Shown here one piece after another: positions 30,243 to 38,848 of a DNA stretch of 64,000 bases. The notes beneath the pieces were generated by a model. The model worked only from the letters and a program-made list of their open reading frames with translations, ran no database searches and was not told where the DNA came from. A program made the translations under genes and the position numbers. Position 1 is the stretch's first letter, and the number at the start of each line of letters is the position of its first letter. The stretch comes from Streptomyces sp. WAC08241 (lineage in GTDB: Bacteria > Actinomycetota > Actinomycetes > Streptomycetales > Streptomycetaceae). The stretch is from positions 2,542,001 to 2,606,000 of the forward strand of contig CP042279.1 of NCBI GenBank assembly GCA_007858575.1, given 5' to 3'.

Positions 30243-31257
30243 ATGGCGACGCCATCACCGGAGGCCCGGTGCGAGTACTGCCTGGGTCCCGTCAAACGTT
30301 CGACGAGGGGCGGACGCCCCCGTATCTACTGCCGACCTCTCTGCCGGCGCCGGGCCCAGCGCGAACGGGACCATGCGCAACGTGCGCCCCGGTCCGCGGG
30401 TCTGTCATGGCAGCCGATCGCCCACGACCTGGTCACCAACACCCTCTACCTCCACGGCAACAAGAAACTGCCACTCAAGGACGTCCTCGCGCTCGCCGGC
30501 AGCGTGGGCAGGGACGCGGAGTGCCTGGCGGCCGTGGCGGTTGACGCCGCTCGGAACGGAGGCGAGGGCTGGTCCGAGATCGCCGTGGCGGCGGGCCGCA
30601 GCGAAGCGTCGGCGAGGGCGAAGTGGGGCGGTTCTCAGGTCTCCCGCCTGGTGGCCGCACGCCGGCCCGTACTGGCGAAAATCGAGTGGGACCCGGCGAC
30701 GGTTCCAACGAAGGTTTCCCGCGTACCGCGTCAGGGCGGGCGAGCCGCGGCGTCTTCGGGGGTCCCGGGGGCTCGGGTCCGCGCTGCGCACGCTGTACCG
30801 GAAGGCGCGGACGAGCCTCGTGCGGGTGTCGGCCGCCACCGGCCTGCCCGTCTCCATGGTCTCGGCCCTGCTGGAGGACCGGACGGTGGCCTCCTGGCCG
30901 GAGGTCTACGCCCTCGCCCACGCGCTGGGCGGGGAGCCGGAGGACCTGCGGCACCTGTGGGAGTGCACCGCGCAGGACGAGGTGGCTCTCGACCCGAACG
31001 GGGAAAGCGAGCGGTTGGCCGCGGCGCTGCGCGGTGCCCGGCTGGCGGCCGGGTCGCCGGCGCTCGCGACCGTGTGCCCGCCCGGCATCGAGGTCAGCGC
31101 CGTGCAGGCGGCCCTGCGGGGAAGAGCCGTTCCGCCCTGGTCGGTCCTGCGGGTTTTCCTCGCCGCCCTGGGGGCGGATCCGGTTTCCTTCGAGGCTTTG
31201 TGGCTGGCCGCACGCGTGGCGGACCTGGCTGAGCGGGAAGGAGAACTCCGGTCATGA
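30243..31257 (+). CDS. Zinc-finger and helix-turn-helix regulatory protein
   Basis: About 337 residues. The N-terminus MATPSPEARCEYCLGPVKRS, then RIYCRPLCRRRAQRERDH, is a C-x2-C / C-x3-C zinc ribbon as seen in many streptomycete hypothetical proteins. The middle (GWSEIAVAAGRSEASARAKW) is a winged HTH-like segment. After a shift near 30740 there are two XRE-like segments, SLVRVSAATGLPVSMVSALL and GIEVSAVQAALRGRAVPPWS. The gene ends ATGA-coupled to the next one. It probably regulates the element or host genes. Function not known. Confidence 0.6.
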
Positions 31258-31679
31258 GGCGGGCTCGCATCTCTGATATCCGGATCGGGTTCGAGGCGTT
31301 CTGCGAGGCGAACAGGGAGCCCTACGTCCGGTACGCCGAGAAATGGATCGACGACCTCGCGGAGGCAAGGCGCTGTGTCGAGGCTGTGTTCGATGCCCTG
31401 GAGCCCCGGTGGGTGAGCGTGCTGGGCACGCAGTCCCCCGCCGCCCGGGTCTGGAAGGACCTGCGGGCCGAGGCCGCGCACCGGACACCGGATGTCGGCA
31501 GCCCGGCGGGGAAGTTTCACGCCGTTCTTCGTGACGACCAGGCCGACATCGTCCTGCTCCACCACGACCTGCGTCTGCCGCTGGAGCGCGCTGCCCGCCT
31601 GATGGGCCTGGACAGGCCCATCGCTCAGGCCCTTCTGCGCGGAGCCGAACGCGATCTCAGCGAGCGGTTCGAGGCGTAA
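31254..31679 (+). CDS. Sigma-factor-like small protein
   Basis: About 141 residues starting MRRARISDIRIGFEAFCEAN, then REPYVRYAEKWIDDLAEARR and VEAVFDALEPRW, like region 2 of an ECF-type sigma factor. The second half (ADIVLLHHDLRLPLERAARL, MGLDRPIAQALLRGAERDLS) resembles region 4. Conserved core motifs are weak, so it may be a DNA-binding relative and not an active sigma factor. ATG overlaps the stop of the zinc-finger gene, and a strong terminator follows, so the two form a small operon. Confidence 0.55.
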   Translation: MRRARISDIRIGFEAFCEANREPYVRYAEKWIDDLAEARRCVEAVFDALEPRWVSVLGTQSPAARVWKDLRAEAAHRTPDVGSPAGKFHAVLRDDQADIVLLHHDLRLPLERAARLMGLDRPIAQALLRGAERDLSERFEA

Positions 31680-31682
31680 CCC

Positions 31683-31719
31683 GCCCGGCGCACACCTGCT
31701 CCCCGGGTGTGCGCCGGGC
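31683..31719 (+). terminator. Strong intrinsic-type terminator
   Basis: Perfect 14-bp stem (GCCCGGCGCACACC / GGTGTGCGCCGGGC) with a 9-nt loop, followed by CTTTC. It begins 4 bp after the sigma-like gene and ends that operon. Confidence 0.85.
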
Positions 31720-31856
31720 GCTTTCATGCCCGGCGTCTCGCGTATCTGACCATCACTGCACTCATCAGAGTGACTAGCCGTCAGCTATCTCCCCTCCTAG
31801 GATAAGTCCTTACATCCAGGCAGAGTTGGCCCAGACCAGGGTCCAGGGGAGCGCGT

Positions 31857-32688
31857 ATGGCCTACGGGGAGAAACCCCAAACTCACGTCATCGACAGCAG
31901 TCATGCCAGCGCGGCGCGCATGTATGACTGGCTCTTGGGGGAACGCAGAACTACGAGGTCGACAGGTCCGCCTGCGCGAAGCTCCTGGAGATCGCGCCGA
32001 GCACCCAGCATCTGGCCCGCAACAACCGTGACTTCCTCCGGCGGGTCGTACGCTTCCTCGCCGAGAAGAAGCACATCACCCAGTTCCTCGACCACGGCAG
32101 CGGCCTGCCCACCCAGGACAACGTCCACGAAGTCGCCCAGCGCGTCTACCAAGACACCAAGGTCGTGTACGTCGACAACGACCCGATGGTCCTCGCGCAT
32201 GCCGAGACCTACCTCGACGACAACGAGAACACCATGGTCGTCAACCTCGACATGCGGCGCACGCAGGAAATAAGGAAGGCCACCAGCGACTTCCTCAACT
32301 GGGACGAGCCCATCGCCGCCCTGTTCGTCTCCGTCCTGCATTGCATCCCCGACACCGAGGACGAGAACGATCCGGCCGCCGTCATAAGGGCCGTCGCCGA
32401 GCAGCTCCCGGCCGGCAGCTACATGGTCATCTGCCAGCTCGTCAGCGACGACGAGAAGGTCCGCGATGGCGTTACCCAGCTCATGCGGGACGCAACCGAA
32501 GGACGATGGGCCGCGTACGCGAACCCGACGAGGTAAGACGCTACTTCGACGCACTCGACATCATCGACCCACCTGGGCTGGTCGACGTGATCGACTGGCA
32601 TCCTGACACCCCACCGCCGCCCAAGGACATGCGGTTGACCGACTGGATCGAGTGGGGCGGCGTCGGCCGCGTCAAGAAAACCCAGTGA
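31857..32688 (+). CDS. DUF574-family SAM-dependent methyltransferase
   Basis: About 275 residues. Starts MAYGEKPQTHVIDSSHASAA, then RMYDWLLG and, after a shift, QNYEVDRSACAKLL. The family hallmarks are ARNNRDFLRRVVRFLAEKKH, QFLDHGSGLPTQDNVHEVAQ (SAM loop) and VVYVDNDPMVLAHAETYLDD. A second shift near 32500 restores EGRWGRVREPDEVRRYFDAL, DIIDPPGLVDV and an acidic end. These proteins are very common in Streptomyces. The substrate is unknown. It stands alone before the convergent Scr1-type regulator. Confidence 0.88.
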
Positions 32689-32722
32689 CACCACGCGGAG
32701 CAGCCGACCCGCAGCCCCGCTT

Positions 32723-33556
32723 CTAGCCCGGCTGCTCCGCCGTCAGCCCCTCCCAGTGCGCAACAGCCCGCTCCAGGGCCTCGGTGTTCTTCTTGCTCTT
32801 GTAGACGTTGGCCCGGAGGTTGTCCAGCAGCTTCCGGGTGCGGTCCAGCTGGGTCTTGTTGGTGATGTAGTTCGCGCCGTCCGCGTGTTCCGAGTACGCC
32901 AGCTCCTTGCTCTGCCCGTCGTCGAAGGTCATGTGGAACACCGATGTCGGAGGAGCGATAAAGCCCTCCGGGAGGATCCGCACGCTGGCGTTCTTGGCAG
33001 AGTGGGTGTCACGGAGGAAGCGGATCTGTTCCGCCATCATGCCGGCGGGCCCGTAGGGCTGGTACAGGACCTTCTCCCAGATCAGCGCCACGAATCGGGG
33101 CCGCCGCTGGCCGAGCATCAGCTGACGCTGCTTCCTGAGCCCGACGATGAGTTCAACCTCATTGTCGGAGCGCTCCAGCTCTATCATCCGGGTCAGCGCA
33201 CGCGCGTAGTCCTCGGTCTGCAAAAGCCCGGGAACCACACGGGACTCGTAAACAGTGATCCAGTCGGCAGAGCGCTCCAGGCGGATGAGCCGCTTGAGAT
33301 AGGTCGGCGTCACATCGGCGAACCGCGCGAAGAGGTCCTCGTTGCTCGTCTGCTGGTAAAGCTGCTCGAGGTCGGCACGCTCAAGCCGGGAAACGCCGTA
33401 GAAGAGCGCCAGGTCGTTCAAGTCGCGGTACTTGACAGGGCTCTGCCCCCGCTCCATCCGGCTGATCTTCGACGTCGACCCACGGATCACCCGCGCCGCG
33501 TCCGCCAGCGTGTAGCCCCGCCGCTCACGGTAGACCCGAAGCTCATCGCCCAGCAT
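32723..33556 (-). CDS. XRE regulator with DUF5753 (Scr1 family)
   Basis: Intact 277 residues: MLGDELRVYRERRGYTLADA, then ARVIRGSTSKISRMERGQSP is the N-terminal helix-turn-helix. DUF5753 follows (SADWITVYESRVVPGLLQTE, DYARALTRMIELERSDNEVE, RPRFVALIWEKVLYQPYGPA, LRDTHSAKNASVRILPEGF, PPTSVFHMTFDDGQSKELAY). Pairs with the DUF397 protein encoded upstream in the same direction, the usual regulator/partner arrangement in streptomycetes, thought to control antibiotic or developmental genes. No frame defects, in contrast with many neighbours. Confidence 0.92.
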   Translation of the reverse strand: MLGDELRVYRERRGYTLADAARVIRGSTSKISRMERGQSPVKYRDLNDLALFYGVSRLERADLEQLYQQTSNEDLFARFADVTPTYLKRLIRLERSADWITVYESRVVPGLLQTEDYARALTRMIELERSDNEVELIVGLRKQRQLMLGQRRPRFVALIWEKVLYQPYGPAGMMAEQIRFLRDTHSAKNASVRILPEGFIAPPTSVFHMTFDDGQSKELAYSEHADGANYITNKTQLDRTRKLLDNLRANVYKSKKNTEALERAVAHWEGLTAEQPG

Positions 33557-33631
33557 CCTGTCGCTGAGGCGGTCTCCCCGCCCTGCATCGGCACTACCAA
33601 CGCGCTACGGTCAGGCTGACGCATGTGAGCA

Positions 33632-33704
33632 GCGGCGGGCATACAGTCTCCGGCAGATTGTGGGCAGTCATTTATCCACAGAATGCAGGAGAGATGCCCG
33701 CCGC
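33632..33704. repeat. 11-bp inverted repeat between DUF397 and XRE genes
   Basis: GCGGCGGGCAT at 33632-33642 and its exact complement ATGCCCGCCGC at 33694-33704, separated by 51 bp. Lies in the gap just upstream of the regulator start. Could be an operator for the regulator or a long-loop hairpin. The loop contains a perfect TTATCCACA (33672-33680). Confidence 0.5.
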
Positions 33705-33740
33705 CACAAATTATGGCCAAAGCCTCACTCGGTGTTCACC

Positions 33741-34034
33741 TCAGACATCGAGGCGGTCGAACTCCTCCGCCTTGGCGCCCGACAGGAAGGCACTCCACTC
33801 CGCTGGCGTGAACACCAGGGCCGGCCCCTTGGGGAACCGCGAGTTCCGAAGAGCGACCGCACCATCCTCCAGACCCGCGGCCTCGACGCACTCCCCGGCG
33901 CCGATGCTCGCGCTTGCCTTCCTCCACGTAACACCCTGGATGGCATCCGCCGGGATACCGTTCTCCACCACCATCGCCGCGACCTCCCTCTCTGTCGACT
34001 CTACCGGCTGCGACCCCTTCTGCCCAATTCCCAT
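33741..34034 (-). CDS. DUF397 protein
   Basis: About 97 residues starting MGIGQKGSQPVESTEREVAA. An ATG four codons earlier is possible. The domain is clear: VTWRKASASIGAGECVEAAG (the W-x-K-S-S...G-x-CVE motif), then VALRNSRFPKGPALVFTPAE and WSAFLSGAKAEEFDRL. DUF397 proteins are small partners of Scr1-type XRE regulators, and one is encoded 185 bp downstream. Function is not biochemically defined. Confidence 0.9.
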   Translation of the reverse strand: MGIGQKGSQPVESTEREVAAMVVENGIPADAIQGVTWRKASASIGAGECVEAAGLEDGAVALRNSRFPKGPALVFTPAEWSAFLSGAKAEEFDRLDV

Positions 34035-34253
34035 ACGGGAACCCAAAGAGCCGCAGATGCAACATTAGAAGCCCACCCCTGCATGGTCATTTCCCCGAAA
34101 GAGTGCAGTTCGATTCCTCTTTCGAATAATCGGATCTTCGCCAGATACCCGCGGTAAATCTTCCGCACACAAGGCGTCCAGCTTCCGAGTCGTCTACCGA
34201 AGAGCTCTCTGTTCTGCTGCCGGCAGGACAAGGTCCCACTACCGTGGACCGGC

Positions 34254-35121
34254 ATGACGATCCTGATCATCGGAGCAACCGGGTTTCTCGGAAGCGAACT
34301 GGTACGCCAGGGGTGTTCCGCAGGGCGTGCGACGGCCGCGACCTTCCGCTCCTGTCCCGGGAACGTCCCCGGCGTCCTGTGGCATCACCTGGACCTGCGA
34401 GATCCCCTGCAGCTCGACGCGGTCCTCGATGCGGTGGCGCCGGAGTTGGTGATCAACGCCTCCAGTGGCGAGGCCGACTGGGCGACCACCGCCGACGGCC
34501 CCGTCCGCCTCGCCGCGACCACCGCACGACGCGGCATCCGTCTGGTGCACGTCTCCAGCGACAGCGTTTTCTCCGGGGCCGACTCCCCTACGACGAGACG
34601 GCCCTGCCCGACTCCGGTGACCCCCTACGGGGCGCGAAGGCCGCCGCCGAGACCGCCGTCCGTCTCTCCACCCCGACGCGGTCGTCGCCCGCACCTCGCT
34701 GATCATTGGTGACGGTGGCTCCTCCCACGAACGGATCGTGCACGAGCTGGCCACCGGCACACGGGAAGGGGTTCTGTTCCGTGACGACGTCCGCTGTCCC
34801 GTGCACGTCGCCGATCTGGCAGCCGCCCTGTGGGAACTCGCGGCGTCCGGCGCCACCGGGGTCTTCCACCTGGCCGGCCCCGACGCCGTCAGCCGCTACG
34901 AGCTCGGCATCCTCATCGCCCGGCGCGACGGCATCGACCCCGCCCTGCTGCTCGCCGGGCGCCGCGTGGACAGCCCCTTCCCCGGCGCCCTCGACGTACG
35001 CCTCGAAAACACCGCCACACAACGCCGGCTCCGCACCCGGCTCCGCGGCGCCCGGGAGTTCCTCCGCACCGGCCCAGGACCCACCGCAGCCGGTGAGGGT
35101 CCCGACGACGCCCCGTCCTGA
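34254..35121 (+). CDS. SDR-family sugar-nucleotide reductase (RmlD-like)
   Basis: About 288 residues. MTILIIGATGFLGSELVRQG is the extended-SDR GxxGxxG loop. VLDAVAPELVINASS and RGIRLVHVSSDSVFSG give the catalytic Ser region, and after a shift YDETALPDSGDPLRGAKAAA contains the region where the Y-x3-K pair is expected, here with R-G-A-K. VARTSLIIGDGGSSHERIVH and GVFHLAGPDAVSRYELGILI complete the RmlD-like fold. It probably reduces a dTDP-keto-sugar or similar. Stands alone, with no sugar-pathway partners nearby. Shifts near 34590 and 34665. Confidence 0.8.
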
Positions 35122-35133
35122 GCCTCCCGGCGG

Positions 35134-35253
35134 TCACCGGTTCATGGACCCGTAGCGGTTCAGGCACGAGCGGGCCTTGGACTCGGTGATGCCGAGCCCC
35201 TCCACGACGGCCTCGTCCGGGACGTCCGCGAGCCCGATCCGCTCGTCTTCCAT
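35134..35253 (-). CDS. Very small hypothetical protein
   Basis: Thirty-nine residues: MEDERIGLADVPDEAVVEGL, then GITESKARSCLNRYGSMNR. Acidic start, basic end. The frame is open further upstream, but that part is arginine-rich. No known family. Composition looks like real coding sequence, but this is weakly supported. Confidence 0.3.
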   Translation of the reverse strand: MEDERIGLADVPDEAVVEGLGITESKARSCLNRYGSMNR

Positions 35254-35406
35254 CGCCGCCTCCCAGCGCTCGCACACACATGTGCCCCGCAGGGACGAGC
35301 GGAGCGCCCCGGGGCGGTTCCGCAACCCGGGGAGCGCGGCGCCCGGCGGGAGAGCGCCGCTCCCGCCTCGCTCGCCCACGATCGGCGGACGCCGGCAAGA
35401 CGTTCC

Positions 35407-35851
35407 CTAACGGCGGCCCGACGTCCCCTCCTGCTCGTCCAGGGCGGCCAGGAGGCGGCGGAGGGAGGCGCGCGTGGCGCGGATCTCCTCGTCGGGGAGG
35501 TCCGCGAAGAGGGAGCGGTGCCGTTCCTCGGCCCGTGCGGTCACGCGGGCCAGCGCGTCCTTGCCGGCGGGCGTCGGAGTCAGTAGGGGCGAGGACCGGT
35601 GGTCCGGGTTCACCGCGAGATCGGCCAGCCCGAGCGCCACGAGGTCATGGGCGACGCGCTGGACGTTCTGCCGGCTGACGCCCAGGCGCCGCGCGGCCTG
35701 GGGGCCGTGAGCGGCTCCTCGGACACGACGCTCAGCACCTGCCACCGTGCCTGGGTGAGTCCTTCCGCGCCGGCGGTCTCTCACCCAGCCGCCGCAGCGC
35801 GCCGGCTGCCTCGTAGACGTCGGCGATCAGCAGAGCCGCCTCGTCGGGCAT
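35407..35851 (-). CDS. MarR-family transcriptional regulator
   Basis: About 147 residues once a shift near 35770 is bridged. MPDEAALLIADVYEAAGALR is the dimerisation helix. The winged helix-turn-helix follows: LTAPQAARRLGVSRQNVQRV, AHDLVALGLADLAVNPDHRS (wing) and LTPTPAGKDALARV. Ends with LRRLLAALDEQEGTSGRR. It is divergent from the hemerythrin gene, and the shared gap carries two copies of an ACATGT-centred palindrome, so it probably represses itself and that gene. Confidence 0.88.
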
Positions 35852-35865
35852 CACGCACTCCTCTC

Positions 35866-35899
35866 TTGACAACATGTTACCTTAAGCGCAACATGTTGC
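35866..35899. promoter_or_regulatory. Putative MarR operator with embedded promoter element
   Basis: Two CAACATGTT half-repeats 18 bp apart: CAACATGTTA at 35870-35879 and the perfect 12-bp palindrome GCAACATGTTGC at 35888-35899. A TTGACA hexamer (35866-35871) overlaps the first. Placed between divergent MarR and hemerythrin starts, this is a textbook MarR-type operator that would block the promoter when bound. Confidence 0.75.
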
Positions 35900-35933
35900 C
35901 ATCTCATCCGTTCTCGATCCCCCAGGACACGAC

Positions 35934-36617
35934 ATGCCCAGGACCGACCTCTACCGGAATGTTCACATGGGACAGCGCGCCCGCATGTTCGCGCTGGCCA
36001 CCGACCTCGGAGCCGCCGACCTCGACGAGCCTGGCGCCCTCACGGCGCACGCCGAGCGCTGCCTCGCCCTGACCGAGGAACTCCGCCGGCACGCCGACCA
36101 CGAGGACACCTTCATCCACCCCCTGCTGCGGGAGCGCGCCCCGGCCGCCGCCGAGGCGCTGGACGCCGAACACGTCCGCCTCGACGCCGCCTTCGTCGCG
36201 CTCGACGCACGCGCCCGCGACCTGCCCGCCACCCCCGCCGACGGCCTGCCGGAAGCCCGGCACGAGCTGTACCTGGCCCTCGACGAGGTGGTCTCCGCCT
36301 ACCTGGCCCATCTGCACGCCGAGGAGACGGTCGCGATGCCGGCCCTGTGGGAGCACACCGCCGAGGACGAGCTGGAGGCCGTCTTCGCCGCCTTCCGCGC
36401 CTCCCGCACCGCCGACGAGACCCTGGCGGACCTCCGCGCGATGCTGCCCGCCCTGCCGGCCCCGACCCGGGCCGCGATCGTCCGCGGCGCCGTCGCGGCG
36501 ACGCCGGGCGAGGAGCACCGCACCCTGGCCGCCGTCACCACCACCCTCACCCCCGACCAGCGCCACCGCCTCTACGCCGACCTCGGCCTACCGGAGGCCT
36601 GGGCACTCCACGGCTGA
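35934..36617 (+). CDS. Hemerythrin HHE-domain protein
   Basis: Intact 227 residues. The di-iron ligands are visible: AHAERCLALTEELRRHADHE, then DTFIHPLLRERAP (H..HxxHE..FxHP), LDAEHVRLDAAFVALDA and AYLAHLHAEETVAMPALWEH (HxxxE). The C-terminal ~80 residues (HRTLAAVTTTLTPDQRHRLY) form an extra helical region. Such proteins bind oxygen, nitric oxide or store iron. The divergent MarR gene and shared operator suggest induction by a redox or toxic signal. The start MPRTDLYRN is 35 bp from the operator. Confidence 0.9.
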   Translation: MPRTDLYRNVHMGQRARMFALATDLGAADLDEPGALTAHAERCLALTEELRRHADHEDTFIHPLLRERAPAAAEALDAEHVRLDAAFVALDARARDLPATPADGLPEARHELYLALDEVVSAYLAHLHAEETVAMPALWEHTAEDELEAVFAAFRASRTADETLADLRAMLPALPAPTRAAIVRGAVAATPGEEHRTLAAVTTTLTPDQRHRLYADLGLPEAWALHG

Positions 36618-36683
36618 GAGCCGGACCCCGCGCACCGCATCGGCGCCGGGTACTTGGAAGGCCGTCACCAAGGCCACCGACGG

Positions 36684-36887
36684 TCACGCGGGGCCGATGC
36701 ACCCGAACCAGGACTGGTCGTACGGTGTCCGGCCGGGCGGGTGGACCGGCCATTCGGCCAGGGCAGCGGTGTAGCGGTAGACGGTGTCGTCACCCCAGGC
36801 GTGGCCGGCCACGGGCTGGCCGTCGGCGCGGACGTAGCTTCCGGCGAGCCAGGCTTCGAGGATCGCGCGAGGATCGGGTGCTTTCAC
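36684..36887 (-). CDS. Small hypothetical protein
   Basis: Sixty-seven residues from GTG 36885-36887: VKAPDPRAILEAWLAGSYVR, then ADGQPVAGHAWGDDTVYRYT and AEWPVHPPGRTPYDQSWFGC. The protein-like composition (conserved Trp, Tyr and Gly) supports a real gene, reading towards the hemerythrin gene. I do not recognise the family. It may be co-transcribed with the PIN gene just upstream, from which it is separated by 10 bp. Confidence 0.5.
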   Translation of the reverse strand: MKAPDPRAILEAWLAGSYVRADGQPVAGHAWGDDTVYRYTAALAEWPVHPPGRTPYDQSWFGCIGPA

Positions 36888-36897
36888 CTGCGCCAGG

Positions 36898-37413
36898 CTA
36901 TCTCCTTGGCCGCCTCGGCCTCCTTGGCTGCCGCTGGGTGGAGGGTGTCCGTGCCCGGATGCCGACGGGCAGGAGCGTGAAGTGGCTGTTGTGCGGTCCC
37001 AACGGGCGTAGGGCGAGGAAGTCGCGCTTGTCGAGGGTGAAGACGTAGGTGGTCTGCCAGGTTGCGGACAGGACGACGGTGGTGGCGTCGGCCAGATCGA
37101 GCATGAGGTCGGCATAGTGTTTTCGGATCTTCTGGGCGCGCTCGATGTCCAGGGAGGTGAGTTCGGGGACCACGAGTCGTCCCTGGGCCATCTTCTGCTG
37201 GAGTTCGTCGAGCATGGACATCGCGGTTCGGTACCCCATTCGCTCGCGGCCGAGGTGGTCCAGCTCCGCGAGGACGAGCGGCGACATGATGAGGGTGGGT
37301 GCGGCGTCGAGCACGTCTCGGGCCGCTTTGTGGTCGGGATCGGCCTGGTGGTACCCGGCGAGCACTGCCGAGGTGTCGGCCATGACGACGTTTCGCCCCG
37401 CGGGCAGAATCAC
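36898..37413 (-). CDS. PIN-domain ribonuclease (VapC-like toxin)
   Basis: About 171 residues from GTG 37411-37413 (VILPAGRNVVMADTSAVLAG). The acidic active site is present: Asp in MADTSAVLAGYHQAD, Glu in MSPLVLAELDHLGRE, and Asp in HYADLMLDLADATTVVLS and FTLDKRDFLALRPLG. Ends with an unusual basic tail (QRQPRRPRRPRR), possibly a frame-slip product. The GTG overlaps the TGA of the preceding gene, the usual toxin-antitoxin coupling. It would cleave RNA when the partner is lost. Confidence 0.85.
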   Translation of the reverse strand: MILPAGRNVVMADTSAVLAGYHQADPDHKAARDVLDAAPTLIMSPLVLAELDHLGRERMGYRTAMSMLDELQQKMAQGRLVVPELTSLDIERAQKIRKHYADLMLDLADATTVVLSATWQTTYVFTLDKRDFLALRPLGPHNSHFTLLPVGIRARTPSTQRQPRRPRRPRR

Positions 37414-38045
37414 GGGGTGTCGCCCTTGGGCGTCGGCACGGCAGTTTGGAGCAGTGCTGCGATCAGTTCTTCGTCGTCCTCGTCGAGCTGCTCCGGCTGC
37501 ACGACGATGAAGGGAAGTGCTCGTCGTGTACGGCGGTTTCGAGGGTGTGCCGGACCTGCTGCATGGCGTCCAGCCAGAGGCCCACGAAGTCGTCGAGTCC
37601 GGGGCTGGGGCGGGCTGCAGCTTGCCTTTCAGTTGGTGGATCAGGGTGGTGTCAAGGGGCTCAAGGTGCAGCAGCCGTGTGAACATCGCTTGCCAGGCCT
37701 GGCGGTCGCGCCGGCGGGCGATGCGGGCGGCTGCGAGCAGGTCGCGCGTCTCGGGTTCGATGTTGATGCCGGTGTGCTTGGCCTCGAAGGCGCGGCCGGT
37801 TCCCCCGACGAACAGGGTGATGTCGGAGTTCTGGCTTTCTGCGGGCGCCGTCTCGGCAGGCAGGCTGTGCGAATCCTCGAAGAAGGGCTCGTCCCAGACG
37901 CGGTGGGCGAGGACGGCTTTGTGGATGCTTCGCGGATCAACTCGGCTGTGGTGCGGCCAGTCTGTCGAGCAATGTCGTTGAGGGCTTCGATGTCAGCCGG
38001 GTCGGCGAGTTCCGGCGGGAGGACGGTGGGATCGAGGTCTGCCAT
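37410..38045 (-). CDS. Putative long antitoxin or partner of the PIN protein
   Basis: About 210 residues over three frames: MADLDPTVLPPELADPADIE, then ALNDIARQTGRTTAELIREA (a ribbon-helix-helix-like start), RAFEAKHTGINIEPETRDLL, and the end ALPFIVVQPEQLDEDDEELI before GDTP. The acidic tail and coupling to the PIN gene (GTGA overlap) fit an antitoxin. At about 210 residues it is much longer than typical VapB or RelB proteins, so it may be a two-domain antitoxin or another regulator. Start ATG 38043-38045. Confidence 0.6.
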
Positions 38046-38126
38046 GACACCAACCTAGTTTGGTCGGCGCCGACAAGACGCCGGGTCCCGGCATACCGGC
38101 TCGGCGGGGCAAACCGGAATGGGTAT

Positions 38127-38271
38127 TGAACTTTACAGAACAGACAAACTACCCCAGCCCTCCTACCGCCCTGGTCAAGGTCCGCACGGAAAGTGCGGAG
38201 CGCGGGCGGGCGGGGCCGAGCCGTGCGGCGAGTGGTGGGCTAAGGACGGCTTGCCTGTTCCGTAAAGTTCA
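38127..38271. mobile_element. 145-bp MITE-like element with 21-bp terminal inverted repeats
   Basis: TGAACTTTACAGAACAG... at the left and ...CTGTTCCGTAAAGTTCA at the right are inverted repeats matching at 19 of 21 positions. They enclose about 100 bp of non-coding sequence with a small internal hairpin (GTCCGCAC / GTGCGGA). No flanking target duplication is obvious. The shape fits a miniature inverted-repeat element or a long-range regulatory hairpin between genes at 38045 and 38386. Confidence 0.5.
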
Positions 38272-38385
38272 GTCACCGAATCAAATGCACCGGAAGAGCA
38301 CCCGCACCCCCAGGCGGCCCCGTACGACACTCCCCGGAGAGGTCCCCGCCGGCGCACGACCGGCGGGGACTTCGGGCCGGGCGGG

Positions 38386-38616
38386 TCAGTCCGCAGCGCT
38401 GTCGTCGACCGCCGCCTTGAGGCGGGCGGCACAGATGGTGGCACGGGCCTGGATGCAGGCGGCGGCCAGGGCGGTGATGCAGGCGGCGATGACGATCACG
38501 TAGTCCCCCACGGGTCGGGGGTCTCCAGCCGGGCGACTGGCGATGCGCAGGACAGTACGAGGAGGCCGGGAATCCGGCTCGACAATGCCCCGACCTGCCC
38601 ATATCACTCTCCGCAC
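38386..38616 (-). CDS. Small membrane protein, weakly supported
   Basis: The well-formed part reads VGDYVIVIAACITALAAACI, then QARATICAARLKAAVDDSAA before TGA. A single hydrophobic helix with a polar C-terminus. The upstream part of the frame to ATG 38614-38616 is arginine/proline-rich, and the true start may be the GTG-type codon near 38506. No family recognised. Confidence 0.4.
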   Translation of the reverse strand: MRRVIWAGRGIVEPDSRPPRTVLRIASRPAGDPRPVGDYVIVIAACITALAAACIQARATICAARLKAAVDDSAAD

Positions 38617-38848
38617 CCACGAACCTATCCCTTATTAGAGGTATGCACCTATTTGCGGCATGACCTCCGCAGGCCTGTGACCTGCGGTTTCACCCGCGCC
38701 AGCGATTGCCCGGCGCTGAACACATCGGTTACGGAACGTATCCGGCGCCGCCCCGGTGGGGCACTGGCCCGCCCCGGCCGGACAGCCGGTGCGCCGAGCG
38801 GGAAGAGGAAGTTGGCCCGGCGGCACGGAGGGGCAAGAATCCCCGTCC

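Noticed and set aside
33672-33680. Perfect DnaA-box-like TTATCCACA
   Set aside because: Single copy with no cluster, no dnaA or dnaN nearby and no A/T-rich unwinding region. Probably chance.
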